Assembly (NCBI GenBank): GCA_026393835.1
Contig: JAPKZK010000118.1
Span: 1-64,000 of the forward strand
DNA length: 64,000 nt
Origin: Candidatus Aminicenantota bacterium
GTDB taxonomy: Bacteria > Acidobacteriota > Aminicenantia > UBA2199
Reading direction: 5' to 3'
Shown here: positions 1 through 7,500 of the stretch, piece by piece
Layout of the letters: each line of letters opens with the position of its first letter
Numbering within the stretch: position 1 is the first letter of the stretch
The notes under the pieces: generated by a model
The model's input: the letters and a program-made list of their open reading frames with translations, nothing else
What the model was told of the DNA's origin: nothing
Databases searched by the model: none
Program-made: the position numbers and the translations under genes

Positions 1-551
1 ACCCGGGCGGCAATTTTTCTTGCCGCTTCTTCGACAGCGGCTTTCTCGCCGGAAATAACCACCTGGCCTGAGCCGTTCCAGTTGGCCACGCCCAGTCTGC
101 CGTTGCCTTTTGAAACTTCCTTGACTACCTGTTTAATCCTATCCACATCCGCGCCCATAAGTGCAGCCATGGCGCCTTTTCCCACAGGCACGGCCGCTTG
201 CATGTACTTGCCCCGTTTATGAACCAGCAGCACCGCGTCTTCAAATTTCATGGCGTTGGAGCATAACAGGGCCGAATACTCGCCCAGGCTGTGACCGGCG
301 GCAATAGCCGGCGCTTGACCGAGTAACTTAAATAATATGTAGGAGACCGTCAGCAGGGCAGGTTGACCGTTAGAGGTTAACTGCAGCTCTTCTTCCGATC
401 CTTCGAAACAAATTTTTGAGAAATAATACCCCAAAATGTCGTCCGCCATTTTAAAAGTTTTTTTCCCAAACTCCGTCTTCTGGTACAAATCTTTTCCCAT
501 CCCCACGACCTGTGAACCCTGGCCGGGGAATAAGAACGCATAATCATTCAT
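1..551 (-). CDS. fabD: malonyl-CoA:ACP transacylase, C-terminus cut by window edge
   Basis: Reading leftward from the ATG at 551 the protein begins MNDYAFLFPGQGSQ, the classic FabD opening. It continues to the nucleophile elbow GHSLGEYSALL, with the catalytic serine at residue 88. FabD moves malonyl groups from CoA to acyl carrier protein to start cytoplasmic fatty-acid chain elongation. A spacer with an AGGTGAT-type ribosome site precedes the start. About 183 residues are visible of a family that is usually near 310, so the 3' end and any downstream fab genes lie outside the window to the left. No oddity is visible in the portion seen. Confidence 0.95.
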   Translation of the reverse strand, partial: MNDYAFLFPGQGSQVVGMGKDLYQKTEFGKKTFKMADDILGYYFSKICFEGSEEELQLTSNGQPALLTVSYILFKLLGQAPAIAAGHSLGEYSALLCSNAMKFEDAVLLVHKRGKYMQAAVPVGKGAMAALMGADVDRIKQVVKEVSKGNGRLGVANWNGSGQVVISGEKAAVEEAARKIAAR

Positions 552-1231
552 CTTATCACCTTTATATTTATAACGCCAATTAAGATTTCATTATAACATA
601 AATCAATTTTTTTTTTAACCCCCATGCCGGGGGGGCAGGGATGCGTTATTCTGAAAAAGCACGAAATTCGAAACGAATTCAAAATCCAAAACAAAACCTG
701 CCCACGAATTAACACGAAAAGGCAATAGTTGATGGTAGAGTTAGGTTCAGGAAGGGACTTTTCCTGCCTGTCCCTTTTTTATTCCCCCTTCAAACAATCA
801 TGCTGATGGCCTTCCACGCAAACCAAACAGAATTTATCCACACATCCCCAACATTTTTTTGCCTCCGCGTCTCAAAGTTCGAACAAAAATCCCACGCCTT
901 CGGCTGAAAATCGCAATCCTTTGACAGAAACCCAATTTTTCGGGCAAAACACCGCGAATATCAGGTAAAAACCGGCCGCGATAGAATCAACACCACAGAC
1001 CTCTCTTGAAAACCCAATTTTTTCCTCTAAAATCACGTGCATTTCGCTCCGTACCATGTTTTATTGATATCTCCGGGGATAATCCATTCCGCGCCGTGGG
1101 GTTCTGAGCCTGACGCTGTTCATGAGGTAAATTTTTTGGTACAGTCCTACAAATTGGCCCCCCGCGCCGCGGGGTCCTTTTTTACTTTAATAATCACCCC
1201 TTGCATTTTTTCGACTCCTGGTATATTATAA
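552..1231. other. non-coding accessory stretch with decayed repeats
   Basis: I see no credible gene in these roughly 680 bases. The stretch holds a scrap of the genome-wide CACGAATT-type repeat (701-720), a terminator-like hairpin element (753-784), and at about 880-1040 a run of A-rich then C-rich blocks recurring roughly every 21 bases. The last resembles in spacing, though not in sequence, the clear 21-nt arrays at 2770-3000 and 48979-49188. Short open frames here have no family resemblance. Confidence 0.6.
753..784 (+). repeat. terminator-like hairpin repeat, copy 1
   Basis: GGGAC (754-758) pairs with GTCCC (770-774) and is followed by a T-run. The same 27-28 bases recur with one mismatch at 3349-3376, where they cut into a regulator gene, and a weaker relative lies near 1517-1540. 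It could act as an intrinsic terminator, but its dispersal and its position inside another gene suggest a REP-like or small mobile element. Confidence 0.6.
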
Positions 1232-1474
1232 TTCTATGAGCCAGGTAAAACAGGTTGGATAGAGGAGGTTCATAAAATGCCGTATGTAACCAGTTGGGAA
1301 AGAAATGCAGAAGAAAGAGGTATGAAAAGAGGGATCGAAAAAGGCGAAAGAATAGGAATGAAAAACGGAAAACTTGAGACCGCAAAACGGATGTTAAACC
1401 GGGGAGTTTCTATAGAAGATATTATGCTGTACACCGGTCTCACTGAAAAAGAGGTAAGGTCTCTTTTAAATTGA
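1232..1474 (+). pseudogene. C-terminal remnant of Rpn/PD-(D/E)XK family transposase-nuclease
   Basis: The frame reads EEVHKMPYVTSWERNAEERG and then a K/R/E/G-rich helix ending in VSIEDIMLYTGLTEKEVRSLL. This is the recognisable tail of Rpn-type recombination-promoting nucleases (PD-(D/E)XK transposase family): a charged GMKRGIEKG-type linker followed by a short helix-turn-helix. The frame stays open upstream of the internal ATG (1277) to a stop at 1229-1231, so the codons before the ATG are also family-like. The catalytic N-terminal part (about 200 residues) is absent. I read it as a truncated relic; an AGGAGG at 1264-1268 could allow a 65-aa peptide by chance. Confidence 0.7.
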
Positions 1475-1662
1475 GCCCCCATGCCCCCCCTGTGCGAGGG
1501 GAGGCGTTTTGGGGCGCTTTCTTGCCTGTCTCCTTTTTAATTTCCCCTTCGGCCCCTCATGAGGAACTGCCATGAGCGGCTAAATTTCCTATTCCACGGC
1601 AAGCTGGCGAAAATACAAATGGGCTTACCCACTTTATATGAGAAGGAATCAAAGTTTTTTAG

Positions 1663-1691
1663 TTGACATTTGGACCTTATGGACGTATTAT
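1663..1691 (+). promoter_or_regulatory. sigma-70-type promoter of toxin-antitoxin pair
   Basis: TTGACA (1663-1668), a 17-base spacer and TATTAT (1686-1691) lie 25 bases before the antitoxin start at 1716. Confidence 0.7.
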
Positions 1692-1715
1692 TGAACTGTG
1701 AATATGGAGGTTAAA

Positions 1716-1985
1716 ATGAACCGTAACGATATGAAAGGAATGCCCATGGAGGCGGTTCTCTTATTTATACTTGCGAAAATCGATCAATACAAAGGAGAGA
1801 GAGATTTTTTCGAAAATAAATACAGACAGGATTTTTATGCAGTTGAGCACGAGGCGCATTCTGTCAAGGGCAAGGAAGATTTTCAATTGGAAGAGAACCT
1901 TGAAGATTGGGAATTTGCAATAAAATCCCTCGAATACTGGGAAAAAGAATATCACAGGCTAAGAGACAATGCTGCAGTTGCTTGA
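1716..1985 (+). CDS. TumA-type antitoxin (putative)
   Basis: This small acidic, helical protein of 89 residues (MNRNDMKGMPMEAV...) has the pattern GMPMEAVLLFILAKI, then a long charged helix, then EDFQLEENLEDWEFA. Proteins of this look sit directly upstream of TumE/DUF6516 toxins, as here. The start at 1716 is preferred because GGAGG lies at 1706-1710; a GTG at 1698 is an upstream alternative. The 3' end overlaps the toxin start by 17 bases, so the two are translationally coupled. The partner role is inferred mainly from the neighbour. No DNA-binding motif is evident, so autoregulation is not shown. Confidence 0.55.
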   Translation: MNRNDMKGMPMEAVLLFILAKIDQYKGERDFFENKYRQDFYAVEHEAHSVKGKEDFQLEENLEDWEFAIKSLEYWEKEYHRLRDNAAVA

Positions 1986-2339
1986 TGAATTCAAAGATAT
2001 AATAAAGAGTGTCACAATTGAGAAGTATGATGTATCCGGCGATAATATTAAATTGAGAATAAAACTGCTCCTTGTTACTAATTCCTGGCTGTTCGTAAGG
2101 GAAACCATTATTTCAGGTGAAAAGAGGAAATACTCTTATCACTGGCAGGACGAAGCCGGCAACCTTATAAAACGATGGGATAATGCACCGGACTGGGATG
2201 TTGAAACGTTTCCTCACCATTTACATATTGGGGAGAAAAAACGGTTACAGCATCATATGATAGGAGTCTTGAAAAAGTCCTTGCAATTATCAGGAAAGAA
2301 ATCGGTTATGGTGAGTTTAACGCTAATGGCCATGCGTGA
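1969..2339 (+). pseudogene. TumE-type toxin with a -1 frameshift in an A6 run
   Basis: The first 90 codons encode a TumE/DUF6516-like protein: KYSYHWQDEAGNLIKRWDNA, then a TFPHHLHIGEK-type motif, the family's signature region. At the A-run 2236-2241 the frame leaves the family pattern. Reading one base back restores it: KTVTASYDRSLEKVLAIIRK, ending at the stop 2337-2339. TumE proteins end in such an SLEEVL-type helix, so the repaired product (about 124 aa) is the expected length. Without the shift the product runs to 2406 with an unrelated tail of about 55 residues. The cause may be true inactivation of the toxin, slippage at the A-run, or a sequencing error in a homopolymer. Confidence 0.65.
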
Positions 2340-2769
2340 ATTCCTGGTTGTATCGCCTCCGTGTACAAAGACTTGTGAGTCACTTAACCCCTTTGGGAAG
2401 TTTTAATTGAACCGGTGCTTGACGTATTCTTCGCACTGCATTAATATTTGACTCTAAGGATAGTAATGATGACCTATAAAAAACCGAAACGCATTTTTGA
2501 AGGTTCAGGCCTAACATGAAAATAGCCGCGAAGAACGCGAAGGACCGCGAAGAAAAAACATTTATTGAACAAATTATCCCGGCGGCACCCTCATTTGTCA
2601 ACGTATCAGACAAAAATCTCTTTCACCCATAGGGGCAGACCTGCGTGTCTGCCCAATTTTTTATGACAATGTACACCTTTACCGTTTTCACGATTAAAGA
2701 GCAGAAATAAATTGTCTTAAAAAAATACAAAAATGTCGAAATGCAGCAATAATTAGCGTTAAATAATTT
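2340..2769. other. non-coding stretch with short repeats
   Basis: No gene is supported here. At 2522-2556 lies a triplicated CGCGAAG-type repeat of the kind scattered through this genome's spacers. At 2631-2659 GGGCAGAC pairs with GTCTGCCC and is followed by a T-rich tail, giving a terminator-like palindrome of the same family as 20253-20277. Confidence 0.5.
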
Positions 2770-3000
2770 GCGAATGGTGCAAAATAAATCGCAAATGGTA
2801 CGAAATAAAATGCAAATGGTGCGAAAATAATCGCAAATGGTACGAAATAAGTCGCAAACGGTGCGAAGTAAATCGCAAATGCTGCGAAATAAAATGCAAA
2901 TGGTGCGATATTAATCGCAAATGGTACGATATAAATCTCAAACGGTGCTACAATATTTTCAAATGATGCGAATGTATTAACAAACGAAACTATAAAAGTA
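2770..3000. repeat. 21-nt tandem repeat array, 11 degenerate units
   Basis: Eleven consecutive 21-base units run without a single insertion or deletion; the first eight share the core GCAAATGGTRCGAAATAAATC. Later units drift (CAAACGGT, CAAATGAT). Because 21 is a multiple of three, two minus-strand frames stay open through the array and would encode heptapeptides of the type APFAIYF. No ribosome site or family supports translation. There are no unique spacers, so this is not CRISPR. A second array with a different core but identical period lies at 48979-49188. Confidence 0.85.
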
Positions 3001-3142
3001 CGCGCCGGCCCGATTGCCATACAAATATGTCCAACGATAACAATCAACGATAATATTTATGGAACGATTTGTATTTCATTGTTTCAAATCCGACCACTTG
3101 CTCGGCAGTGCGCTGTGTTAAAATACAAACTCGAGGTGATCA

Positions 3143-3448
3143 ATGGATAGAGACAACGATTTATTAAAAGAAATGGGCCACAAATTAAGTCAACTTCGCC
3201 AAAACCAGAAAGATATAATCAGCCAGATGGCCGACCGCCTCGGCGTCTGGAGAAGTACTAATGTCAGGAACGAAAACGGCGAGACACCCCTTAGTTATAA
3301 GGCCATGATTGCTATGGTGGACCACTATGGCGTTTCCCTGGACTGGCTGGGGACTTTTCCTTCCTGTCCCTTTTTTATCCTAATGGTATCGATGCATAGA
3401 ACCATCCTAATAGGCGCCCCTTGCTGTCGGAAACAGTTATCCTTGTAG
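3143..3448 (+). pseudogene. XRE-family HTH regulator with replaced C-terminus
   Basis: After a GAGGTGAT ribosome site, residues 10-69 read as an XRE-type helix-turn-helix: LSQLRQNQKDIISQMADRLG, a variant recognition region (WRSTNVRNENGETPLSYK), then MIAMVDHYGVSLDWL. Family members continue with a short tail after this motif. Here the reading frame runs directly into the dispersed hairpin element at 3349-3376, and the remaining 32 residues look random. The DNA-binding domain may still be made. It stands next to no obvious target operon; the rhamnose genes downstream have their own promoter. Confidence 0.55.
3349..3376 (+). repeat. terminator-like hairpin repeat, copy 2
   Basis: GGGAC (3350-3354) pairs with GTCCC (3366-3370), followed by six T. 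It is identical to 754-781 except for one base and lies exactly at the point where the HTH protein loses family likeness. Confidence 0.6.
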
Positions 3449-3554
3449 GTTCCGAGCCGGATAATGCAGCGAGCCTCAACCCCCTGCAAAGGTTCTAAAA
3501 TAGGGTGCGGGCGCCGCCCGCTTAAAAAATGAGAGGTTACCACAGTTTAAGACC

Positions 3555-3582
3555 TTGACAATAGTTTTTATTAGTATACAAT
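3555..3582 (+). promoter_or_regulatory. promoter of dTDP-sugar genes
   Basis: TTGACA (3555-3560), a 16-base spacer and TACAAT (3577-3582) precede rfbC by 33 bases, in an AT-rich leader with AAGGAG at 3604-3609. Confidence 0.7.
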
Positions 3583-3615
3583 TTAATCTATTTTTATTTA
3601 TTTAAGGAGATTATT

Positions 3616-4182
3616 ATGCAGATCAGGATAGAGTCTGAGCATTTAAACGGTCTTGTCGTCCTTGCGCCCGAAGTATTCGAGGATGAGCGGGGCTTTTTTA
3701 TGGAAACCTTCAGGACCGATCAATTCAAAGAATTGGGCTTGCCCCACGAATTCGTGCAAGACAACCATTCCCGTTCCCAGAAAGGCGTATTAAGGGGATT
3801 GCATTTTCAATGGGAACCCCCCATGGGCAAACTGATGCGCGTCACCTTCGGCAGCGCCTACCTGGTGGCCGTGGATATAAGAAAAGGCTCACCCTCCCTG
3901 GGCAAATGGTTCGGCATCGAAGTGTCGGCCAAAAACAAAAAACAGGTCTGGGCGCCGGCCGGCTTTGCCCGCGGTTTTTATACCCTCTCGGATTTCGCCG
4001 AACTCCAATACAAATGCACCGGCAGTTACAACAAACAGGGCGAGTCCGGGATGTTGTGGAACGACCCGGCGCTGGGCATCCAATGGCCGGTTAAAGACCT
4101 CATCCTGTCGGACAAAGATAAAAACGCCCAGTCCTTTGCCCAATGGCTGGAAAGTCCCGAAGCGAACTTTTTTAAATATTAA
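3616..4182 (+). CDS. rfbC: dTDP-4-dehydrorhamnose 3,5-epimerase
   Basis: This 188-aa protein has normal RmlC length. It epimerises C3 and C5 of dTDP-4-keto-6-deoxyglucose on the way to dTDP-L-rhamnose for surface polysaccharide. It shows FEDERGFFMETF, QDNHSRSQKGVLRGLHFQ with the catalytic base His63, and the acid Tyr132 in ELQYKCTGSY. The usual GFAHGF motif is GFARGF here, a His-to-Arg change at a position lining the active site, so it may act on a related sugar. A strong AAGGAG precedes the start. It leads an operon with the reductase-type genes that follow; rfbA and rfbB are not in the window. Confidence 0.92.
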   Translation: MQIRIESEHLNGLVVLAPEVFEDERGFFMETFRTDQFKELGLPHEFVQDNHSRSQKGVLRGLHFQWEPPMGKLMRVTFGSAYLVAVDIRKGSPSLGKWFGIEVSAKNKKQVWAPAGFARGFYTLSDFAELQYKCTGSYNKQGESGMLWNDPALGIQWPVKDLILSDKDKNAQSFAQWLESPEANFFKY

Positions 4183-4196
4183 TTAAGGAGCTAAAT

Positions 4197-5153
4197 ATGA
4201 AAATACTGGTTGCAGGCGGCGCAGGATACATCGGTTCGGTATTGATCCCCAAACTCCTGGAGCGGGGCTATGAAGTCGATGTCCTTGATCTATTCTGGTT
4301 CGGCAATCATCTGCCCAAAGAAGTTAAGTTCATCAATAAAAATATTTTCGACCTGGAAGAGAATGATGTCAAAGGTTACGACCAGGTTATCTTTTTGGCC
4401 GGGTTATCCAACGACCCCATGGCCGAATTCTCGCCGGCGGAGAATTTCATTTCCAACGGTTCCGCCCCCCCTTTCCTGGCTTACATCGCCAAAAAGTCGG
4501 GGGTGAAACGATTCATCTACGCCGGGTCCTGTTCGGTTTACGGGTATACGGTTAACGAGCTTTACGACGAAACCTCGCCGGCCGTTTCCAATTACCCTTA
4601 CGGCATCTCCAAATTGCAAGGCGAAAACGCTGTTTTGCAGATGCAGGACAAAAACTTCTCGGTCATTGCTTTCCGGCAAGGGACGGTTTCCGGTTACAGC
4701 CCCCGGATGCGACTGGACCTGGTGGTAAACACGATGTTTAAGTTTGCCTTGACCGAAGGGGTTATTACCATCAACAACCCGGCCATCTGGCGGCCGATTT
4801 TGGCTATCCAGGATGCGGCCACGGCTTATATCCGCGCCGTGGAATCCAACGGCGATATCTCCGGCGTCTTTAACGTGGCCTCGGGCAATTATACGGTGGG
4901 CGAAATCGGCGACCTGGTTAAAAGCGGCGTGAAAAAATTCCTCGGCCTGGATGTCCAATTGAATATCAAACATATCCAGGATTACCGGAATTATAAGGTC
5001 AGCATCGATAAAGCTAAAAAGGTGCTGAGTTTCCATCCCAAAAACGACGTGGAAACGATTATCGAAGACCTGGTGGAGAACCGGGAAAAGTTCAAGGATT
5101 TCGATAACCCCAATTACTACAACATCCAGGTATTTAAGAAAATAAGAAAATAA
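4197..5153 (+). CDS. NAD-dependent sugar epimerase/dehydratase (extended SDR)
   Basis: This 318-aa extended short-chain dehydrogenase has a Rossmann motif GGAGYIGS at residues 7-14 and an acidic residue closing strand 2 (VDVLDL), indicating NAD(H). It also has AGSCSVYG around residue 107 and the catalytic YxxxK in YPYGISK. It resembles UDP-glucose 4-epimerase/GDP-mannose-dehydratase relatives used for nucleotide sugars, but the substrate cannot be named. It lies 14 bases after rfbC and shares its promoter. A dTDP-sugar substrate is likely from the context. Confidence 0.85.
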   Translation: MKILVAGGAGYIGSVLIPKLLERGYEVDVLDLFWFGNHLPKEVKFINKNIFDLEENDVKGYDQVIFLAGLSNDPMAEFSPAENFISNGSAPPFLAYIAKKSGVKRFIYAGSCSVYGYTVNELYDETSPAVSNYPYGISKLQGENAVLQMQDKNFSVIAFRQGTVSGYSPRMRLDLVVNTMFKFALTEGVITINNPAIWRPILAIQDAATAYIRAVESNGDISGVFNVASGNYTVGEIGDLVKSGVKKFLGLDVQLNIKHIQDYRNYKVSIDKAKKVLSFHPKNDVETIIEDLVENREKFKDFDNPNYYNIQVFKKIRK

Positions 5154-5162
5154 AATTATGAG

Positions 5163-5229
<67 letters not shown>

Positions 5230-5279
5230 TATTTACCTTTCCATGTGTTCTGTGGGCTTTTTTTAAATAGGAGGATTCA

Positions 5280-6146
5280 ATGAAGATCGCAGTCATCGGC
5301 GCGGACGGGCAACTGGGTACGGACATTTGTAAAGCCCTCGATAAAACAGATCATTCGCTGGCCCGTTTAACCATCGCACACATCGACGTCGCCGACATGG
5401 ATTCCGTTTCCAGGGTGCTGGAAGAGTCAACCCCCCAACTGGTTATCAATACGGCCGCTTTTCACCATGTGGAAAAGTGTGAAGAGGAAACGGCCAGGGC
5501 GTTTGCAGTGAATGCGCTGGGGCCACGGAACCTGGCCAAAGTTTGCAACCGCATCGACGCCGCGCTTATGCATATCAGTACGGATTATGTTTTTGACGGT
5601 AAGAAAAAGGCGCCTTATATTGAAACGGATGCGCCCATGCCCCTTAATGTCTATGCCAACACCAAGCTTTCGGGCGAGTATTTTGTCCGGGCGACGGCCA
5701 ATAAATATTATATCCTTCGAGTCTCCGGTATTTACGGCAAAAGTCCTTGTCTTGGCAAAGGCGGCGTTAATTTCGTGGAATTAATGTTGAAGCTCTCCCG
5801 TGAACGAGATGAAGTCCGTGTGGTAGACGATGAGATTTTAACCCCCACTTCCACTGTGGAAATTGGCAACCAGATCGTGAAGATGATCGATTGCAATGCG
5901 CAGTATGGGTTGTATCATGCCACTGCCGAAGGGGAGTGTTCGTGGTACGAGTTTGCCGGGGAGATTTTCAATATCACCAAACCCAATATTAAATTTAACA
6001 AGGCGGCGCCGGGTGAATTTGCGGTTAAGGTTAATCGGCCTTCTTATTCGGTTTTGGAGAACAAATTCTTAAAGGACCAGGGTATTAATATCATTCGTCA
6101 CTGGAAAGAAGGGTTAAGAGAGTACCTAACCGGGAAAAATGAATAA
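5280..6146 (+). CDS. rfbD: dTDP-4-dehydrorhamnose reductase
   Basis: This 288-aa RmlD-type reductase performs the last NAD(P)H-dependent step to dTDP-L-rhamnose. The N-terminal motif is GADGQLG (residues 7-13). It also shows NTAAFHHVEKCE, then STDYVFDG near residue 100 and the catalytic YANTK near 126, all typical of RmlD. An AGGAGG sits just before the start. A repeat-filled spacer separates it from the epimerase gene, so it may still be part of the same transcript. The length is normal and I see no missing catalytic residue. Confidence 0.9.
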   Translation: MKIAVIGADGQLGTDICKALDKTDHSLARLTIAHIDVADMDSVSRVLEESTPQLVINTAAFHHVEKCEEETARAFAVNALGPRNLAKVCNRIDAALMHISTDYVFDGKKKAPYIETDAPMPLNVYANTKLSGEYFVRATANKYYILRVSGIYGKSPCLGKGGVNFVELMLKLSRERDEVRVVDDEILTPTSTVEIGNQIVKMIDCNAQYGLYHATAEGECSWYEFAGEIFNITKPNIKFNKAAPGEFAVKVNRPSYSVLENKFLKDQGINIIRHWKEGLREYLTGKNE

Positions 6147-6210
6147 TAATAAAAGTTTTTGGGGGTGTCGGGACCTTTTTTCAAAAAGGTCCTGACCCGC
6201 CGGAGGCAAA
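6147..6210 (-). repeat. covarying hairpin element A
   Basis: Minus-orientation copy: the stem GTCGGGACC...GGTCCTGAC (with a G-T pair) is framed by AAAAGTTTTT on one side and CGCCGGAGGCA on the other. See the other copies at 7435, 10789, 28231, 30801, 46992, 47121, 61309 and 61368. Confidence 0.8.
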
Positions 6211-6218
6211 GTAGAGGT

Positions 6219-7418
6219 ATGAATAAAGAAACATATAAACGGATAATGAGAGAATTCAAATGGCTGGACCCGGAGACGGATTTGTCCGGCCAGGATTTTT
6301 TCCTGACCTGGGAAAAGAGCCTGGACCAGTTGAGACAAATATTACTGACGGCGGAGATGTTGAAGTACTACCGGGAAAACAATATTTCCACCCGCTGTTT
6401 CGATTCCGGGTTGGCCGTATCGCAATTTAGAGACAACTCCACGCGGACGCGGTTTTCCTTTGCTTCCGCCGCCAACCTCCTGGGGTTAACCGTCCAGGAC
6501 CTGGACGAAGGCAAGTCCCAGGTTTCCCACGGCGAGACCGTACGGGAAACCGCCAACATGATCTCTTTCTTAACCGAGATCATCGGCATACGGGACGACA
6601 TGTACCTGGGCGCCGGCAATGCTTACATGAGAGAAGTCGCCGCCGCACTGGACGACGGTTTTGAAAAGGGGGTCCTGCCCCAGCGGCCCGGGGTCGTCAA
6701 CCTCCAATGCGATATCGATCATCCCACCCAGACCCTGGCCGACTTGCTGCATTTAAAAGATCATTTCGAAGGCCTGGAATGGCTGCAATGCAAAAAAATA
6801 GCCATGACCTGGGCCTACTCTCCCAGTTACGGCAAACCTTTATCCGTACCCCAGGGCGTCATCGGCCTCATGACCCGTTTCGGCATGCACGTTGTGCTGG
6901 CTCACCCCCCGGGCTATAACCTCACGCCGGAAGTGGTTGCCCTGGCCAAAGAAAACGTGACCCACTGCGGTGGAAAATTCGAAATCGTCGATTCCATGGC
7001 TGAAGCTTTTGCCGACGCCGACATCGTTTATCCCAAAAGCTGGGCCCCATATTCCACGATGCAGCAGCGGACCGTTTTACTGCAAAACAACAACCAGGAG
7101 GGACTACGGGAATTGGAAAAAGAGTGCCTGGCGCAGAATGCCCGTTTCAAAGATTGGACCTGCACCGAAGAGAAAATGAAAAAAACCAGGAACGGCGAAG
7201 CGCTTTACCTGCACTGCCTGCCAGCCGATATTTCCGGCGTCTCCTGCCGCGAAGGGGAAGTCTCCGCCGGGGTATTTGAAAAATACCGCATTGCCACTTA
7301 CAAAGAAGCGGGGTACAAACCCTATATCATCGCCGCCATGATCCTGAACAACCGTTTCCGGGAGCCCCTGAAAATCCTGCATACCCTGGAAAAAAGAAAT
7401 ATTAAACGTGTATTATAA
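6219..7418 (+). CDS. ygeW: YgeW-type knotted carbamoyltransferase
   Basis: This 399-aa protein closely follows E. coli YgeW, a knotted member of the aspartate/ornithine carbamoyltransferase family. Conserved blocks include FRDNSTRTRFS (carbamoyl-phosphate binding), DLDEGKSQ, HGETVRETANM, NLQCDIDHPTQ, TWAYSPSYGKPLSVPQG and LHCLPADISGVSC. In enterobacteria ygeW lies in a purine/hydantoin catabolic cluster, and its exact substrate is unsettled. Here it stands alone. The start at 6219 is chosen because the 20 codons upstream are the translated hairpin element A; GGAGG lies at 6202-6206. Hairpin element B follows the stop. Confidence 0.9.
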   Translation: MNKETYKRIMREFKWLDPETDLSGQDFFLTWEKSLDQLRQILLTAEMLKYYRENNISTRCFDSGLAVSQFRDNSTRTRFSFASAANLLGLTVQDLDEGKSQVSHGETVRETANMISFLTEIIGIRDDMYLGAGNAYMREVAAALDDGFEKGVLPQRPGVVNLQCDIDHPTQTLADLLHLKDHFEGLEWLQCKKIAMTWAYSPSYGKPLSVPQGVIGLMTRFGMHVVLAHPPGYNLTPEVVALAKENVTHCGGKFEIVDSMAEAFADADIVYPKSWAPYSTMQQRTVLLQNNNQEGLRELEKECLAQNARFKDWTCTEEKMKKTRNGEALYLHCLPADISGVSCREGEVSAGVFEKYRIATYKEAGYKPYIIAAMILNNRFREPLKILHTLEKRNIKRVL

Positions 7419-7434
7419 ATTGTCAAGTAACGCG

Positions 7435-7489
7435 CCAGGGGCACTTTTGAAAAAGTGCCCCTGGACCCCTCAAAACTTTTATTTATTTA
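7435..7489 (+). repeat. covarying hairpin element B
   Basis: The perfect stem CCAGGGGCACTTTT / AAAAGTGCCCCTGG (7435-7464) is followed by AAAACTTTTATTTATTT and merges into the ribosome site of the next gene. It may also terminate ygeW transcription. Confidence 0.8.
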
Positions 7490-7500
7490 AGGAGTAAAGC

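Noticed and set aside
2770..3000. CRISPR array
   Set aside because: Units are contiguous 21-mers with no unique spacers and no cas genes nearby; the same applies to 48979-49188.
2694..3047. Heptapeptide-repeat protein on the minus strand
   Set aside because: Product of a 21-nt array without stop codons; two frames are open at once and no ribosome site precedes a start.
6159..6218. Upstream start for ygeW
   Set aside because: The 20 extra codons translate hairpin element A; the ATG at 6219 matches the family start.
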